DNA of 64,000 nt from Peribacillus frigoritolerans (GCF_030676415.1 NZ_JAUUTW010000020.1:39246-103245); one strand, 5' to 3'. Positions 54,050 through 63,719 are shown, counted from the first letter of the stretch. The notes: generated by a model from the letters alone, not told the origin. Made by a program: numbers and translations.

Positions 54050-54772
54050 TTATTGTACCGGCTCGTTATATGTCACAATGTAGTTCTGTTTAGCCGTATT
54101 GTAATACCCTTCACTGTATTCCATAACATTTCCGTCCCCATCACTGGAAATCCGAATCCTTTTTAGTACTGGACTATTGTTTTCGATTTTCAGTGTTTCG
54201 CAAATGTGATCCGGAGCGATAGCAACGGCAAACTCATCTCTGAATGTTTCAAGTTTGACGTTTTGATCTTCTAAAAAGCGGTACAAAGAATTGATTTGGA
54301 CCTCTTTTATCTCTTCTTGGTTTAAATCAAGTGAAACATAATGTGTAAAGTAAATATAAGGTTCATTGTCCAATAAATATATCCGTTCGATACTTATGCA
54401 ATGGTCACCAAATAAAGAATGCAGCTTAGGGTCTGAAGAAAGGTCAACACGACTTATGTTTAACACCTTTTTTAAAATGGAGTGCCCTTCCTCCACCAAC
54501 AGCTCTGTGAAACGCTTTCCTTTGGAAAGTTTAACTATCGAACCATTAGCTATGACTCTAGTGCCTTTGCCGCTTTTCTTTTCAACATACCCCTCTTGCG
54601 CAAGTTCTTTGATTGCATTACGGACAGTGACCTTACTTACGCTAAATTCTTCTTCCAAAAGAGGCTCAGAGGGAATGTTTGTGTCGATGGCATAAACCCC
54701 ATGTAAAATACGATCCTTTAATATTTCTTTTATCTGTAAATACATCGGCCCATTTTTTCTGTTCACATTCAT
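54050..54772 (-). CDS. GntR-family regulator (HutC/UTRA type)
   Basis: 240 residues. The N-terminal GntR winged helix reads YLQIKEILKDRILHGVYAID, TNIPSEPLLEEEFSVSKVTV and RNAIKELAQEGYVEKKSGKG. The C-terminal UTRA domain has SIERIYLLDNEPYIYFTHYV, FAVAIAPDHICETLKIENNS and EYSEGYYNTAKQNYIVTYNE. It would sense a sugar-acid intermediate and repress the operon. It is embedded in the operon between the kinase and the permease genes. Confidence 0.92.
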   Translation of the reverse strand: MNVNRKNGPMYLQIKEILKDRILHGVYAIDTNIPSEPLLEEEFSVSKVTVRNAIKELAQEGYVEKKSGKGTRVIANGSIVKLSKGKRFTELLVEEGHSILKKVLNISRVDLSSDPKLHSLFGDHCISIERIYLLDNEPYIYFTHYVSLDLNQEEIKEVQINSLYRFLEDQNVKLETFRDEFAVAIAPDHICETLKIENNSPVLKRIRISSDGDGNVMEYSEGYYNTAKQNYIVTYNEPVQ

Positions 54773-54789
54773 TCCTAATCTCCTGCCTT

Positions 54790-55803
54790 TTATCTCTTAA
54801 TATCTTCCATTTTACCTTCCATTGCCGAGAGTATCTCCTTTTCGGTTGCCAAAGGAGTATCTCCAACGACAGTACATGCCAGCATTCCTGATACAGCCGC
54901 AAACCGAACTGTCTTTTCAGGGGAATATCCTCGCAATTCGCCATGTAAGATTCCGCTGGTATAAGCATCGCCTGAGCCTATTCTATCATATACGGAAAAT
55001 GATAGGATATCGGAAAAGTAAAATGTTTCTTCTTTGTACATATACCCCTTCAACGTATGGCTATTATCACTTTTGATTGAACGATGTGTCCCTGCTATCG
55101 ATTGAATATTGAATTTCTTGGCCACTTCAGGGATCAACTCAATAAGCTGCTCTTCCCTTGTGGAGCCTTCTGACTTCATTCCTAAAATATATAGGGCGTC
55201 TTTCTCATTCATCATGACGATATCAGCCAAAGAAAGCATTTCTTCATAATGAGGCTTTGCGTCAGCGTAACCTCTCTCCCATAAAGAGGGGCGGTAATTA
55301 CAATCGAAACAGACTGTACCGCCTTTTTCTTTGACTTTTCTAGCCAGCACTTTCATACTTTCCCGTACATTTTCCGCCATTGCAAGCGTGATTCCGCAAA
55401 AATGGATGATATCCGTACTTTCCGAAATCCTATCCATATCATAATCGGATAAGGAGGCTGTATTAAAACTGCTTTCCAGTCGATTGGAATATGTGACACG
55501 GCTCGCCCGCTGTCCAAAACCATTTTCCAAAAAGTACATCCCCATATATTTACCGCCTCTAGAGATGAAGTTCCTTCCAATTCCTAATCGCTGCAAAGAT
55601 GAAATCGCTGAATCCCCAAGGGGGTTATCCGGTAACTTTGTCACAAGATACCCATCATGTCCTAGCTTTGTCATCGCAGAAGCAACGTTTACCCCCGTGC
55701 CTGAAAAGGAGTATTGCAGAGTTTTAGCCTGTGATAGCAATTCATACCCTGGTACCTGCAAACGCATCATTACTTCCCCGAATGCCACAATCCTTTTAGG
55801 CAT
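54790..55803 (-). CDS. PfkB-family kinase, 2-keto-3-deoxygluconate kinase-like
   Basis: 337 residues. The start is MPKRIVAFGEVMMRLQVPGY, with PfkB signature 1 (FSGTGVNVASAMTKLGHDGYLVTKLP) and signature 2 near the end (YDRIGSGDAYTSGILHGEL, with catalytic Asp). Substrate-recognition elements (NYRPSLW) match KdgK. It would convert 2-keto-3-deoxygluconate to the 6-phosphate. ATG 55803 overlaps the aldolase stop (ATGCCTAA), which shows translational coupling; the longer start at 55899 lies inside the aldolase gene and is wrong. Confidence 0.9.
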   Translation of the reverse strand: MPKRIVAFGEVMMRLQVPGYELLSQAKTLQYSFSGTGVNVASAMTKLGHDGYLVTKLPDNPLGDSAISSLQRLGIGRNFISRGGKYMGMYFLENGFGQRASRVTYSNRLESSFNTASLSDYDMDRISESTDIIHFCGITLAMAENVRESMKVLARKVKEKGGTVCFDCNYRPSLWERGYADAKPHYEEMLSLADIVMMNEKDALYILGMKSEGSTREEQLIELIPEVAKKFNIQSIAGTHRSIKSDNSHTLKGYMYKEETFYFSDILSFSVYDRIGSGDAYTSGILHGELRGYSPEKTVRFAAVSGMLACTVVGDTPLATEKEILSAMEGKMEDIKR

Positions 55804-56551
55804 ATTTTTCAACCAATTTTTTTGTAATGGCCAATAATTTCCGTACATCCTCCCCAATCGTTTTTCCAGTCTCTTCATCGATGATGGAAGAATATACATG
55901 GGGAATGACTTTAGGCACTTTTGCTTCTAATGCGATTTCTAGTATGGTCTCGAAATTATTTAAATCGATTCCACCTGTTGGTTCCAAAGCAAATCCCTCT
56001 TCACCACAAGCTTTTGCCACAGCACGATATTCATCTTCATGCTTCAGGCCTTTCATCGGAAAGTATTTCAATGCATTACCTCCCATATCGCGAACCAGCG
56101 CAATGGCAGCTTTGATAGGCACAATGGCCGTTTCACTTGCACCTGCACTTACTGGACCAGTGGAGATATTCACATAACCGACTTTCCCAGTTGGAGAAAC
56201 AAGTGAGTTTATCCAGCTATCTTTCTCACCTAAATTGGCCCTCGTGGCACCAACAGCCGGAAAAACCTGGTTAATATGACTGCCTGGATAGTATTTTGCT
56301 ATTTCTGCGACAACTGCTGCCTGTCTATTATCGCCCGCGCCCAACCCTATTGAAACGGCCTCATCAATGGCTTTCCCGTATTCTTTCATTGCTGTAACAC
56401 CAGCTTCCACAGTTGGATAATCCTTTGAGAGTACACCAACCAATACATGGCCTTCCGCTGCTTCAAAGACTTCCACTGCATTTTCTACACTATTTGCAAG
56501 TACATTTAAGGCTACACGATCATTCAATAACCGTTTGTTTATGTTTGTCAT
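55796..56551 (-). CDS. dgaF: KDPG aldolase of the DgaF type
   Basis: 251 residues. Signature: ALNVLANSVENAVEVFEAAE, VGVLSKDYPTVEAGVTAM, SIGLGAGDNRQAAVVAEIAK, NQVFPAVGATRANLGE, SPTGKVGYVNISTGPVSAG and ALKYFPMKGLKHEDEYRAVA, with GFALEPTGGIDLNNF. This matches the aldolase of the D-glucosaminate pathway (DgaF), which splits 2-keto-3-deoxygluconate 6-phosphate into pyruvate and glyceraldehyde 3-phosphate. It overlaps its neighbours by a few bases on both sides. Confidence 0.88.
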   Translation of the reverse strand: MTNINKRLLNDRVALNVLANSVENAVEVFEAAEGHVLVGVLSKDYPTVEAGVTAMKEYGKAIDEAVSIGLGAGDNRQAAVVAEIAKYYPGSHINQVFPAVGATRANLGEKDSWINSLVSPTGKVGYVNISTGPVSAGASETAIVPIKAAIALVRDMGGNALKYFPMKGLKHEDEYRAVAKACGEEGFALEPTGGIDLNNFETILEIALEAKVPKVIPHVYSSIIDEETGKTIGEDVRKLLAITKKLVEKYA

Positions 56552-57657
56552 CCTTGTTTTCCTCCTAATATGGTTCTTAATTGTGCTTCAATGACATTTA
56601 TATCATCACCTTGCAATGGACGCGGATCTATATCGAAAAAGCCTTGCCGTATCCCATAATCACGTGTATAAATGGCAATATCCCCATTTCTGAGCTGCTC
56701 GTTCACTTCTTTCGCCGTTGTTTTCATTATCAAAGGATCAATGGAAATGCGTGCTCTATATATGGCACGACCGGCTTCATCCTGAACTATCGTTACTTTT
56801 ACTCCATCAATAGAGTTAAGTGATGTGAGAACTTGTAAACTAGCATTTTCTTTTTCGCTATTATCCGACTTGACAAAATACTCATCCATTGCCTGAAGCA
56901 GCCCAAAGGTAGTTTCCTTTCCGACCTTCATGCTTCTTCCGATACAGTGCAATTGAACCTTTACCCATTCGATATATTTTTTTCTGCCAGCAACGATACC
57001 GGATGTGGGTCCTTCAATGGCTTTTGATCCACTATAAATTGCTAGGTCAGAAAATTTTATATATTTTCCCAAGTCTTCTTCCGCTGCTGCATCGACAATC
57101 AGAGGGATATTATTCATTTTGGCCACTTCCCATGCTTCTTCGACGGATATCATATTTTTCTGAACAGCATGATGCGATTTCACATATAAAATGGCAGAAG
57201 TATTTTCATTTATGGCATCCGCAATATGTTCCGCCTTCCCCTCGTTTGCATACCCAACTTCAACCAATTTTCCGCCACCAAGGTAAATCATGGTTTCAAC
57301 CGGTGCACCATACTGAACGTTATGGCCTTTCAGCATGATGATTTCATTCTTTTGAATGAGATCTTGATGAAGCCTTTCGCTTTTCCTTCTGTTTCCTTCA
57401 GTAACGATCGCCGCTACTGAAAGCGCAATTCCACTTGATGCTGAGTTTACGACGACCGCTGCTTCAGAATGAAGCAAATTTGCTATATGCTGTCCTGACT
57501 TATCGACTAAATCAGAAATTTCCACATAATTTTGCCCACCTTTTTTCATCGCGTCCATCACTGTATCAGTTGGGGCAGAAACCCCCAATATGCTCATTCT
57601 TCCGCTTGCATTGATGACTCTTTTCAAACCGTATTTAGCATTCAATGAATTCTCCAT
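56548..57657 (-). CDS. dgaE: DgaE-like PLP-dependent ammonia-lyase
   Basis: 369 residues of the SelA-like PLP fold: GLKRVINASGRMSILGVSAP, HSEAAVVVNSASSGIALSVA, IPLIVDAAAEEDLGKYIKF and the lysine loop DLAIYSGSKAIEGPTSG. DgaE deaminates D-glucosaminate 6-phosphate to 2-keto-3-deoxygluconate 6-phosphate in enterobacteria. Here no PTS gene is present and a kinase is, so the unphosphorylated acid is the likelier substrate (inference). It overlaps the amidohydrolase gene by 23 bases. Confidence 0.87.
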   Translation of the reverse strand: MENSLNAKYGLKRVINASGRMSILGVSAPTDTVMDAMKKGGQNYVEISDLVDKSGQHIANLLHSEAAVVVNSASSGIALSVAAIVTEGNRRKSERLHQDLIQKNEIIMLKGHNVQYGAPVETMIYLGGGKLVEVGYANEGKAEHIADAINENTSAILYVKSHHAVQKNMISVEEAWEVAKMNNIPLIVDAAAEEDLGKYIKFSDLAIYSGSKAIEGPTSGIVAGRKKYIEWVKVQLHCIGRSMKVGKETTFGLLQAMDEYFVKSDNSEKENASLQVLTSLNSIDGVKVTIVQDEAGRAIYRARISIDPLIMKTTAKEVNEQLRNGDIAIYTRDYGIRQGFFDIDPRPLQGDDINVIEAQLRTILGGKQG

Positions 57658-58747
57658 TTATAACCACTCCTTTTACAACAACTCTTTTTTCTGCCATCCT
57701 TTTTTCGCCTTCGGAATCCAATAAAAGGGTCGGCTCATTCTCGATCGAGAATAAGGTTAAGTTCGCAATATCCCCAACTGAAATCCTCCCTAGTTCTGGT
57801 TTATGCAACCAGGCTGCTGCATTGACCGTAACAGCATCTATTACTTCTTTTAATGGATAACCCAAGTACAAAAATTTTGTAAGCACATTTGCCATATTAA
57901 AAACTGGCCCATTCTCTCTGTTTTTCCGATATATATCCGTACTGATCGTATTGAAGCCGATTCCCCGCTTTTTCGCCATCTCTGCAGTTTTAAAAGAAAA
58001 GCTTGCCGTTCCATGACCTACATCCAAATGAACACCACGTTCAATGGCCTTACTGAACTCAGGCAGTGGTTCTTCTTTTCCATCAAATAAATTATTCGCT
58101 TTACCATTTAAGAAATGTGTAATAATGTCCTTTTCTTCAAGTAATTCAAGGACTTCCTTAATATCAGGCGGCCCTGAACCGATATGAACCATTAATGGTA
58201 AACCAGTTTCAGCCGAGAACTTCCTAGCGATTTTTAATGGCTCGACACCATTTGGACCAACCACACTTTTACTTATTCTCGCTTTAAGTCCAACGACAAA
58301 ATCCCCGTACTTGGAAATTGCCTTCCTTAATTCCCCTTCGTCCAGCCATGTAATATCCGATAACTCATCAATCCTTTTCAATCCAATCCTCGAAATATTC
58401 AGAAAGGCGAAAACATTCGTTTTGGAATTTTCACAACTGCTAACCAGATCAGATATCCTATCTGCCCCAGTGCTTCCCGCATCAATGACCGTAGTTACAC
58501 CAGTTTTATATCCAATCTCATCAACCTCATCACCATAAGGATCGAATTCCGGGAAAGCATGAACATGCATATCAATCCATCCGCTGGAAACAAAAACTTT
58601 TTGATCATAATCTAATATCTTATCCCCTGTTGCAGTTCCGGGAAGTGCGATTTCTTTGATCATCCCATTTTCCAGTATGATATCCGCTGCATTTCCCTCT
58701 AACATCTTTACATTCTTCAGAACTAACGTATCTGTCATTTCCCTCAT
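57635..58747 (-). CDS. Amidohydrolase/deacetylase-family metallohydrolase
   Basis: 370 residues of dihydroorotase-like type. Metal ligands: SSGWIDMHVHAFPEF (H-x-H), VVGLKARISKSVVG (carbamylated Lys, about 150), PLMVHIGSGPPD, IITHFLNGKAN and LDVGHGTASFSF (Asp or His). It may remove an N-acyl group from an amino-sugar acid before DgaE acts, or open a cyclic amide; the substrate is inferred only from context. It is the first gene of the operon. Two possible starts (58747 and 58738) have GGATGAGG nearby. Confidence 0.83.
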   Translation of the reverse strand: MREMTDTLVLKNVKMLEGNAADIILENGMIKEIALPGTATGDKILDYDQKVFVSSGWIDMHVHAFPEFDPYGDEVDEIGYKTGVTTVIDAGSTGADRISDLVSSCENSKTNVFAFLNISRIGLKRIDELSDITWLDEGELRKAISKYGDFVVGLKARISKSVVGPNGVEPLKIARKFSAETGLPLMVHIGSGPPDIKEVLELLEEKDIITHFLNGKANNLFDGKEEPLPEFSKAIERGVHLDVGHGTASFSFKTAEMAKKRGIGFNTISTDIYRKNRENGPVFNMANVLTKFLYLGYPLKEVIDAVTVNAAAWLHKPELGRISVGDIANLTLFSIENEPTLLLDSEGEKRMAEKRVVVKGVVINGEFIEC

Positions 58748-59003
58748 CCTTTTCGGTACATCCTATCGATTGCAAGTACTTTGTATACGGTTACACTGAA
58801 TTGTGTGAGAATTCATTTCATCTCTTTACAAAAATAGATTATCATATTTTGTCGAACTAATCAATATAACGTTATAATGTTTAAATTAAATTTACAGAAT
58901 TTTTAATAGATCATCGCTTATTTTTTCTATGTGCTCATTAGTTTCTTCCATATATCATGATCTCATTTAGGTTTTATAAAAGTTACCGTGCTATTCTTAA
59001 AAT

Positions 59004-59047
59004 AAAAGGCGGGAAGAAAAACAGATTGTTTTTCTTCCCGCCTTTTA
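59004..59047. terminator. Isolated bidirectional terminator
   Basis: AAAAGGCGGGAAGAAAAAC pairs perfectly with GTTTTTCTTCCCGCCTTTT over 19 bases, loop AGATT. It lies between the sugar-acid operon start and the decayed gene at 59305. No intact gene obviously needs it. Confidence 0.75.
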
Positions 59048-59304
59048 TTTTTTCACGAATTGTTACAAAATAACCCTTGTTGGAAGTCCCTACTCTATTT
59101 ATTCAGAAATAATGTTTTAGAGAAAAACTAACTCAAATTTATATCCTTAACCATATAATTAATCCAATTATTGCTATAAATAAAAATAATAGGTCTATGT
59201 TGTACATAGAAAATAATTTCGATCAGCTAATATTACTGAAGACATCCTGGTTTATATAGTACGGGATTATACCAAGTATTCAAAAAAAAACATTAGGGAG
59301 TGTT

Positions 59305-59758
59305 ATGAAAATGAAGAAAAAGTCCTCATTTTCAATACTAATATAAGTTCATTAGTAGTCTCGCATGTCCCCAATGCATTGGCAAAAGAGAAAATTGAAA
59401 CCACACCTTCATCAACAACAGTAAACCCTATTGCGGAAGTCAATTTAATTAGTGATGATTATGCAAATACAACCAACAGCAAGCATCATTAAATGAGCAA
59501 ACCAATTGCTCATAAGCTAAACTAACAAATACCTAATTAGGAAAGATGGTAAAGGCTCATCAAAAGGGAACAACATGGTTAAGCATCATAAGTACTCTTG
59601 TGTTTGCAGGTGGCCCAACAGCTCCAGCAGGAGTAGCTACTACACTGGCATCAGCACACGCTGGCAGTACTAATAGTTTAATTCCAGCATATCATTCCGG
59701 AAAACACGCTTACCATGTATCATTCTATACTAGTGGTAAAAAAACCAAGTTAATCTAA
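59305..59758 (+). pseudogene. Decayed small secreted-protein gene
   Basis: ATG 59305 follows TTAGGGAG and begins a signal peptide (MKMKKKSSFSI). The frame breaks after 13 codons and continues one frame over as SSLVVSHVPNALAKEKIETT, ending at a stop near 59491. A further 70-codon frame (59546-59758) has FAGGPTAPAGVATTLASAHA and SGKHAYHVSFYTSGKKTKL. It may be the C-terminal part of the same gene. A terminator follows. The family is not recognised; a small secreted peptide or bacteriocin-like product is only a guess. Confidence 0.45.
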
Positions 59759-59870
59759 AATAACATATATAAAATTACACTAAGTTAAATCTATCTTTTA
59801 GAAGCCCTCGTTAATTAATCTACCTGGTTCCTGGTATTATAGAGGAAATGGTGTTTTTTAAAATTATAAA

Positions 59871-59904
59871 AACCAAGAATGCTTAGTTAAAAGCATTCTT
59901 GGTT
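59871..59904. terminator. Terminator shared by the decayed gene and the acyl-CoA synthetase gene
   Basis: AACCAAGAATGCTT pairs with AAGCATTCTTGGTT around AGTTAA, followed by TTTTT on the plus strand. Confidence 0.8.
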
Positions 59905-59981
59905 TTTTTATTTGCCGCACTTTAATTTTAACTTTTTATAGCAAGCCCGTAATATATGTCCCGTTCCTATAATGAAAGCCT

Positions 59982-61574
59982 TTAATTTACCTTTTTCGAA
60001 CCTTTCCAATGGATTTCCCTCAAACGGTATTTTTGTAGCTTACCTGTTGCCGTTTTCGGTAAAGACTCTACGAATTCAACTTTTGTCGGTGCTTTAAAGT
60101 GTGCCATTTTTGAGCGGCAAAAGGTAATGATCTCATTTTCTGTAACTACCGCATTGGGGTGCAGCACAATGATTGCCTTGGGCGTTTCTCCCCATTTATC
60201 GTCTGGGATGGCAATGACCGCCGCCTCCAAAACATCTGGATGTTTATACAATACCCCTTCCACCTCTGTTGAAGAGATATTTTCTCCCCCGGAAATGATT
60301 AAATCCTTAGCCCTGTCCTGTATTTCAATATATCCATCAGGATAGGTCACTGCCAGATCCCCGGTATGAAACCAGCCATCCTTAATTGCTTCGGACGTCT
60401 TTTCCGGATCCTTATAATATCCTTCCATTACAACATTGCCGCGAGTAATGATTTCCCCCAGTTCCTTTCCATCCCAAGCGACTGCTTTCCCATCTTGATT
60501 GACTACCATCGTCTCCCCATTGAAAACCAATTCAATTCCTTGTCTTGCCTTTATTATTGCTTGTTCGTCCGCTGATTTAGCTTCAAACTCATCCTTCCAC
60601 TCGTTATATAGGATGAAAGGGGAAGTTTCTGTTAATCCATATACGTGAATCATATTCAAACCAAGGATTTCTTGGGCCTTTTGTATAAGCGCTGCTGCTG
60701 GAGGAGCACCTGCTGTTGCCATTCTTGGACGCACTTTGATATTTGTTTCTTTTGCTTTAGGATCATTCACTAGCATATTGACGACAGTTGGTGCTCCACA
60801 TAACAATGTAATATTATGATGGGCGAATAATTTGAGGATAAGAGGGGGATCAACTTTCCTTAAACATACATGAGTCCCGCCCGTAGCCGTTACCGACCAT
60901 ACACCTCCCCAGCCATTAGCGTGAAACATTGGTAGGGTATGTAAGTATACATCGTCATGATTCACTCCAAGGTGATAAATGAAATTAGCGGCGTTCATGT
61001 AATTCCCGCGATGGGTTAACATTACCCCTTTTGGTTTTGAAGTCGTTCCACTCGTATAATTTATAGTCAAAAGTTGATTTTCATCGATTGTAACCTCTGG
61101 CAGTCCATCATCATCAATTGCATTCAAAATGAAATTCTCATAGTCTATTCCAGGTAATGTGGTTTCATATCCTTCAACAGACACGATAATGATTTTTTCC
61201 AATGACAGTCTAGTAATGATCTTTTCGATCGGAGCGGTAAATTCTTCATCGACTATCAACATTTTTGAATCGCTATGTTTAATGATATATTCCAAATCCT
61301 CTGCAGCAAGCCTATAATTCAAAGGAACCATTACCGCTCCCATTTGACAAATGCCATAAAAACACTCCAACATATAATGCGTATTTGGCAACATTACTGC
61401 AATATGGTCACCTTTTTCAATTCCCGAAGAATACAGTGCTTTGGAAAGTTGATCGGCCCGCTGCCCGAACTCCTTGTATGTAAACTCTTTCTCTTCATCG
61501 ATGACTGCCACTTTATGAGGATAATATTTTACGGCCCTGCGCTTCCAATCCATTGGGGTTAATGGGGAAAACAT
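59982..61574 (-). CDS. AMP-dependent acyl-CoA synthetase (fatty-acid or aryl-acid CoA ligase)
   Basis: 530 residues. Adenylation motifs: LTINYTSGTTSKPKGVMLTH (P-loop, about 165-184), MIHVYGLTETSPFILYNE, WFHTGDLAVTYPDGYIEIQD, RAKDLIISGGENISSTEVEG and PKTATGKLQKYRLRE (catalytic Lys at the end). It forms an acyl-CoA from a carboxylic acid, ATP and CoA. Length and motifs fit medium/long-chain or aryl-acid ligases. ATG 61574 is chosen (AAGGAG nine bases upstream); a longer start at 61631 reads through this site. No thioesterase or beta-oxidation partner is adjacent. Confidence 0.9.
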   Translation of the reverse strand: MFSPLTPMDWKRRAVKYYPHKVAVIDEEKEFTYKEFGQRADQLSKALYSSGIEKGDHIAVMLPNTHYMLECFYGICQMGAVMVPLNYRLAAEDLEYIIKHSDSKMLIVDEEFTAPIEKIITRLSLEKIIIVSVEGYETTLPGIDYENFILNAIDDDGLPEVTIDENQLLTINYTSGTTSKPKGVMLTHRGNYMNAANFIYHLGVNHDDVYLHTLPMFHANGWGGVWSVTATGGTHVCLRKVDPPLILKLFAHHNITLLCGAPTVVNMLVNDPKAKETNIKVRPRMATAGAPPAAALIQKAQEILGLNMIHVYGLTETSPFILYNEWKDEFEAKSADEQAIIKARQGIELVFNGETMVVNQDGKAVAWDGKELGEIITRGNVVMEGYYKDPEKTSEAIKDGWFHTGDLAVTYPDGYIEIQDRAKDLIISGGENISSTEVEGVLYKHPDVLEAAVIAIPDDKWGETPKAIIVLHPNAVVTENEIITFCRSKMAHFKAPTKVEFVESLPKTATGKLQKYRLREIHWKGSKKVN

Positions 61575-61889
61575 TTTTACCATCTCCTTTTTTGAGATAC
61601 TCTTCTTACAGCACCCTGCCTGGTTCGTCATGATGAGTCATTGAGAAAAAATTTCTTAACCCTTTTTATACATATTCATTTTCCAAACGTCATATCTTCT
61701 TTAATGGATATTTCTTACATCATTTAAAGAATCATTGAATGCCCCCTAACCTTTATACTCAGGGGAATGTACATCCAAATACTTTTTAATTATTCCGATA
61801 ATTAACCTCAAACAGTGGAATTCACTGCTTTAATAAATATATAGAACTTCTTCTTTCTATTATAATGGAAATTATATACGTCAGGAAGA

Positions 61890-62345
61890 CTATATTTTAT
61901 TCTCTATGCGTGACGACACATGTTCGGTCAGTTTCCCAACGATTTGTTTAAGCCGTTCCGTTTCCTCTTCATTTAGGACACTATAATAGTCACTAAAGAT
62001 TTTGGCAAAACTCTTATTGATGGAATGGTAGGCTTCCCTTCCACTTTCGGTGGATTGGATAAAAACGACCCGACGATCATCCTCACTGTGTACCCTCTCA
62101 ATCATTTTCTTCCGTTCAAGCCGGTCAATTAGTGCAGTTCCTGCTGCAGGTTTGATCTTCAAATGATTCGAAACATCTTTAACAGCTATGGATTCATTCA
62201 AGACTATTAATTGCAATGCGCGATACTGTACAGAAGTTAAATCATAATTAACCAATAACGGTTCCACCAATTCCTGTGAGAGGCTGCTTAGTTCCTTGAT
62301 TTCTAGATGTAAATTATACAATTCACTTGAATTCATGTTTGACAA
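61890..62345 (-). CDS. MarR-family transcriptional regulator
   Basis: 151 residues. Winged-helix core: VEPLLVNYDLTSVQYRALQL, VLNESIAVKDVSNHLKIKPA, AGTALIDRLERKKMIERVHS and EDDRRVVFIQSTESGREAYH, flanked by dimerisation helices. It is divergent from an MFS pump, the usual arrangement for MarR repressors that are released by the pump's substrate. A palindromic site lies in the shared intergenic region (62404-62427). Confidence 0.92.
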   Translation of the reverse strand: MSNMNSSELYNLHLEIKELSSLSQELVEPLLVNYDLTSVQYRALQLIVLNESIAVKDVSNHLKIKPAAGTALIDRLERKKMIERVHSEDDRRVVFIQSTESGREAYHSINKSFAKIFSDYYSVLNEEETERLKQIVGKLTEHVSSRIENKI

Positions 62346-62403
62346 TCCTTTCTTATTGACACTATCTATCTAAAACTATAACATAATTAACGTATCAAAA
62401 AAT

Positions 62404-62427
62404 TAACCATGCGAATTAAATTGGTTA
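62404..62427. promoter_or_regulatory. Candidate MarR operator
   Basis: TAACCA and TGGTTA are inverted around 12 bases, just upstream of the pump start and 60 bases from the marR start. The short arms make the call tentative. Confidence 0.35.
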
Positions 62428-62457
62428 TTGATTTTTAAAGAGAGAGAGAGGCTGTCC

Positions 62458-63645
62458 ATGTCAGCAGAACAACGCAAAAAGATCATTATCCTCATGATCA
62501 ATATGTTTATAGCAATAGGAAGTTTCGGTATCATCATTCCCATTTTACCAGCATACCTGGCCTCCATTAACCAAGGCGGAACCGCCGCCGGCCTAATGAT
62601 TGCCATTTTCGCAGGTGCACAACTTATTTTTTCGCCAATTGCCGGAAAATGGACTGACCAATTCGGGCGAAGAAAAATGATTATTTATGGATTGGTCGGT
62701 TTGACATTATCCATGTTTATTTTTTATGCAGTCAATTCCATTTGGTTATTATATGCTTCACGTATCATTGGCGGGATTGGGGCAGCTTTGCTTATACCCG
62801 CAATTTTTGCTTATGTAGCCGATATCACCACGTTTGATCAACGCGCTAAAGGCAATAGTTTAGTATCTGCCGCCATGTCCCTGGGAATTGTAGTCGGTCC
62901 AGGAATTGGAGGTTTTTTAGCTGACTTTGGCTTGAAGTTTCCCTTTTTGATTTCTGCGCTGGTATCCCTATCAGCAGTGGTATTTTCGATTTTTGTTTTA
63001 AAAGAAAGCGAAACGGCACAGGTTACTCAATCCATGGATGCAAAAACTGAAACGATGGTTCGGAAGATTGCCTTATCTGTGAAAATGCCCTATTTCATCC
63101 CACTCATCATTACTCTTGTAATGAGCTTTGGCTTAATGGCATATGAATCTGTAATTGGTCTTTATCTTGATAATCAATTCAATTCAAGTCCTAAGGACAT
63201 CGCCGTCATGGTTACAGCCACCGGTATCGTCAGTGTAATAGTACAACTGTTTGTCGTCGACCGGATTGTACAGCGTTTCGGGGAAGTCAATGTGCTGAAT
63301 ATCTTTATCAGTGTTGCAGCCATCGGTTTCCTTCTATCACTTTTTGCTTCAAGTTACCTGATTTTCTTTTTAATTTCACTTATCATCTTCCTTTCCACTT
63401 CCATCTTACGTCCAGTTCTTAACACGCTGATTTCCAAGATGGCAGGGAATGAGCAGGGCTTTGCGATGGGTATGAATAATGCGTATATGAGCATCGGAAA
63501 TGTGCTCGGACCTACACTTGCCGGAATGATGTATGATGTCCACATTACCTATCCGTTCATGTTGGGCCTTATCCTCTTATTCATTACTTTAATGATTACC
63601 ATGGCTTGGCAAAAGCGATCTCTTCATGCAAAGGCATTATCATAG
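62458..63645 (+). CDS. MFS drug-efflux transporter (TetA/NorA-like)
   Basis: 395 residues, 12 predicted helices. GAQLIFSPIAGKWTDQFGRR is the loop 2-3 signature. LYASRIIGGIGAALLIPAIF and SLGIVVGPGIGGFLADFGLK form the motif C antiporter signature (G-x8-G-x3-G-P-x2-G-G). These mark a drug:H+ antiporter of the DHA1 group. ATG 62458 (GAGAGAGG upstream) is preferred to 62428. It is probably repressed by the divergent MarR protein. Which compounds it exports is unknown. Confidence 0.88.
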   Translation: MSAEQRKKIIILMINMFIAIGSFGIIIPILPAYLASINQGGTAAGLMIAIFAGAQLIFSPIAGKWTDQFGRRKMIIYGLVGLTLSMFIFYAVNSIWLLYASRIIGGIGAALLIPAIFAYVADITTFDQRAKGNSLVSAAMSLGIVVGPGIGGFLADFGLKFPFLISALVSLSAVVFSIFVLKESETAQVTQSMDAKTETMVRKIALSVKMPYFIPLIITLVMSFGLMAYESVIGLYLDNQFNSSPKDIAVMVTATGIVSVIVQLFVVDRIVQRFGEVNVLNIFISVAAIGFLLSLFASSYLIFFLISLIIFLSTSILRPVLNTLISKMAGNEQGFAMGMNNAYMSIGNVLGPTLAGMMYDVHITYPFMLGLILLFITLMITMAWQKRSLHAKALS

Positions 63646-63680
63646 AGCTTAAAAAGCATTTCAAATTTTATACCTTAACG

Positions 63681-63716
63681 AAACCCCCGAGTAGCAGCCG
63701 CTATTCGGGGGTTTTT
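63681..63716 (+). terminator. Terminator of the efflux pump gene
   Basis: ACCCCCGAGTAG pairs with CTATTCGGGGGT around CAGCCG, followed by TTTTTATT. Confidence 0.88.
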
Positions 63717-63719
63717 ATT

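Noticed and set aside
55804..55899. N-terminal extension of the kinase
   Set aside because: It overlaps the aldolase coding region by about 100 bases; the ATG overlapping the aldolase stop matches the normal PfkB start.
58748..58860. Possible GntR operator (GTATAC-centred) in front of the amidohydrolase gene
   Set aside because: The palindrome is only six bases and no second copy was found near the operon, so it cannot be told from chance.
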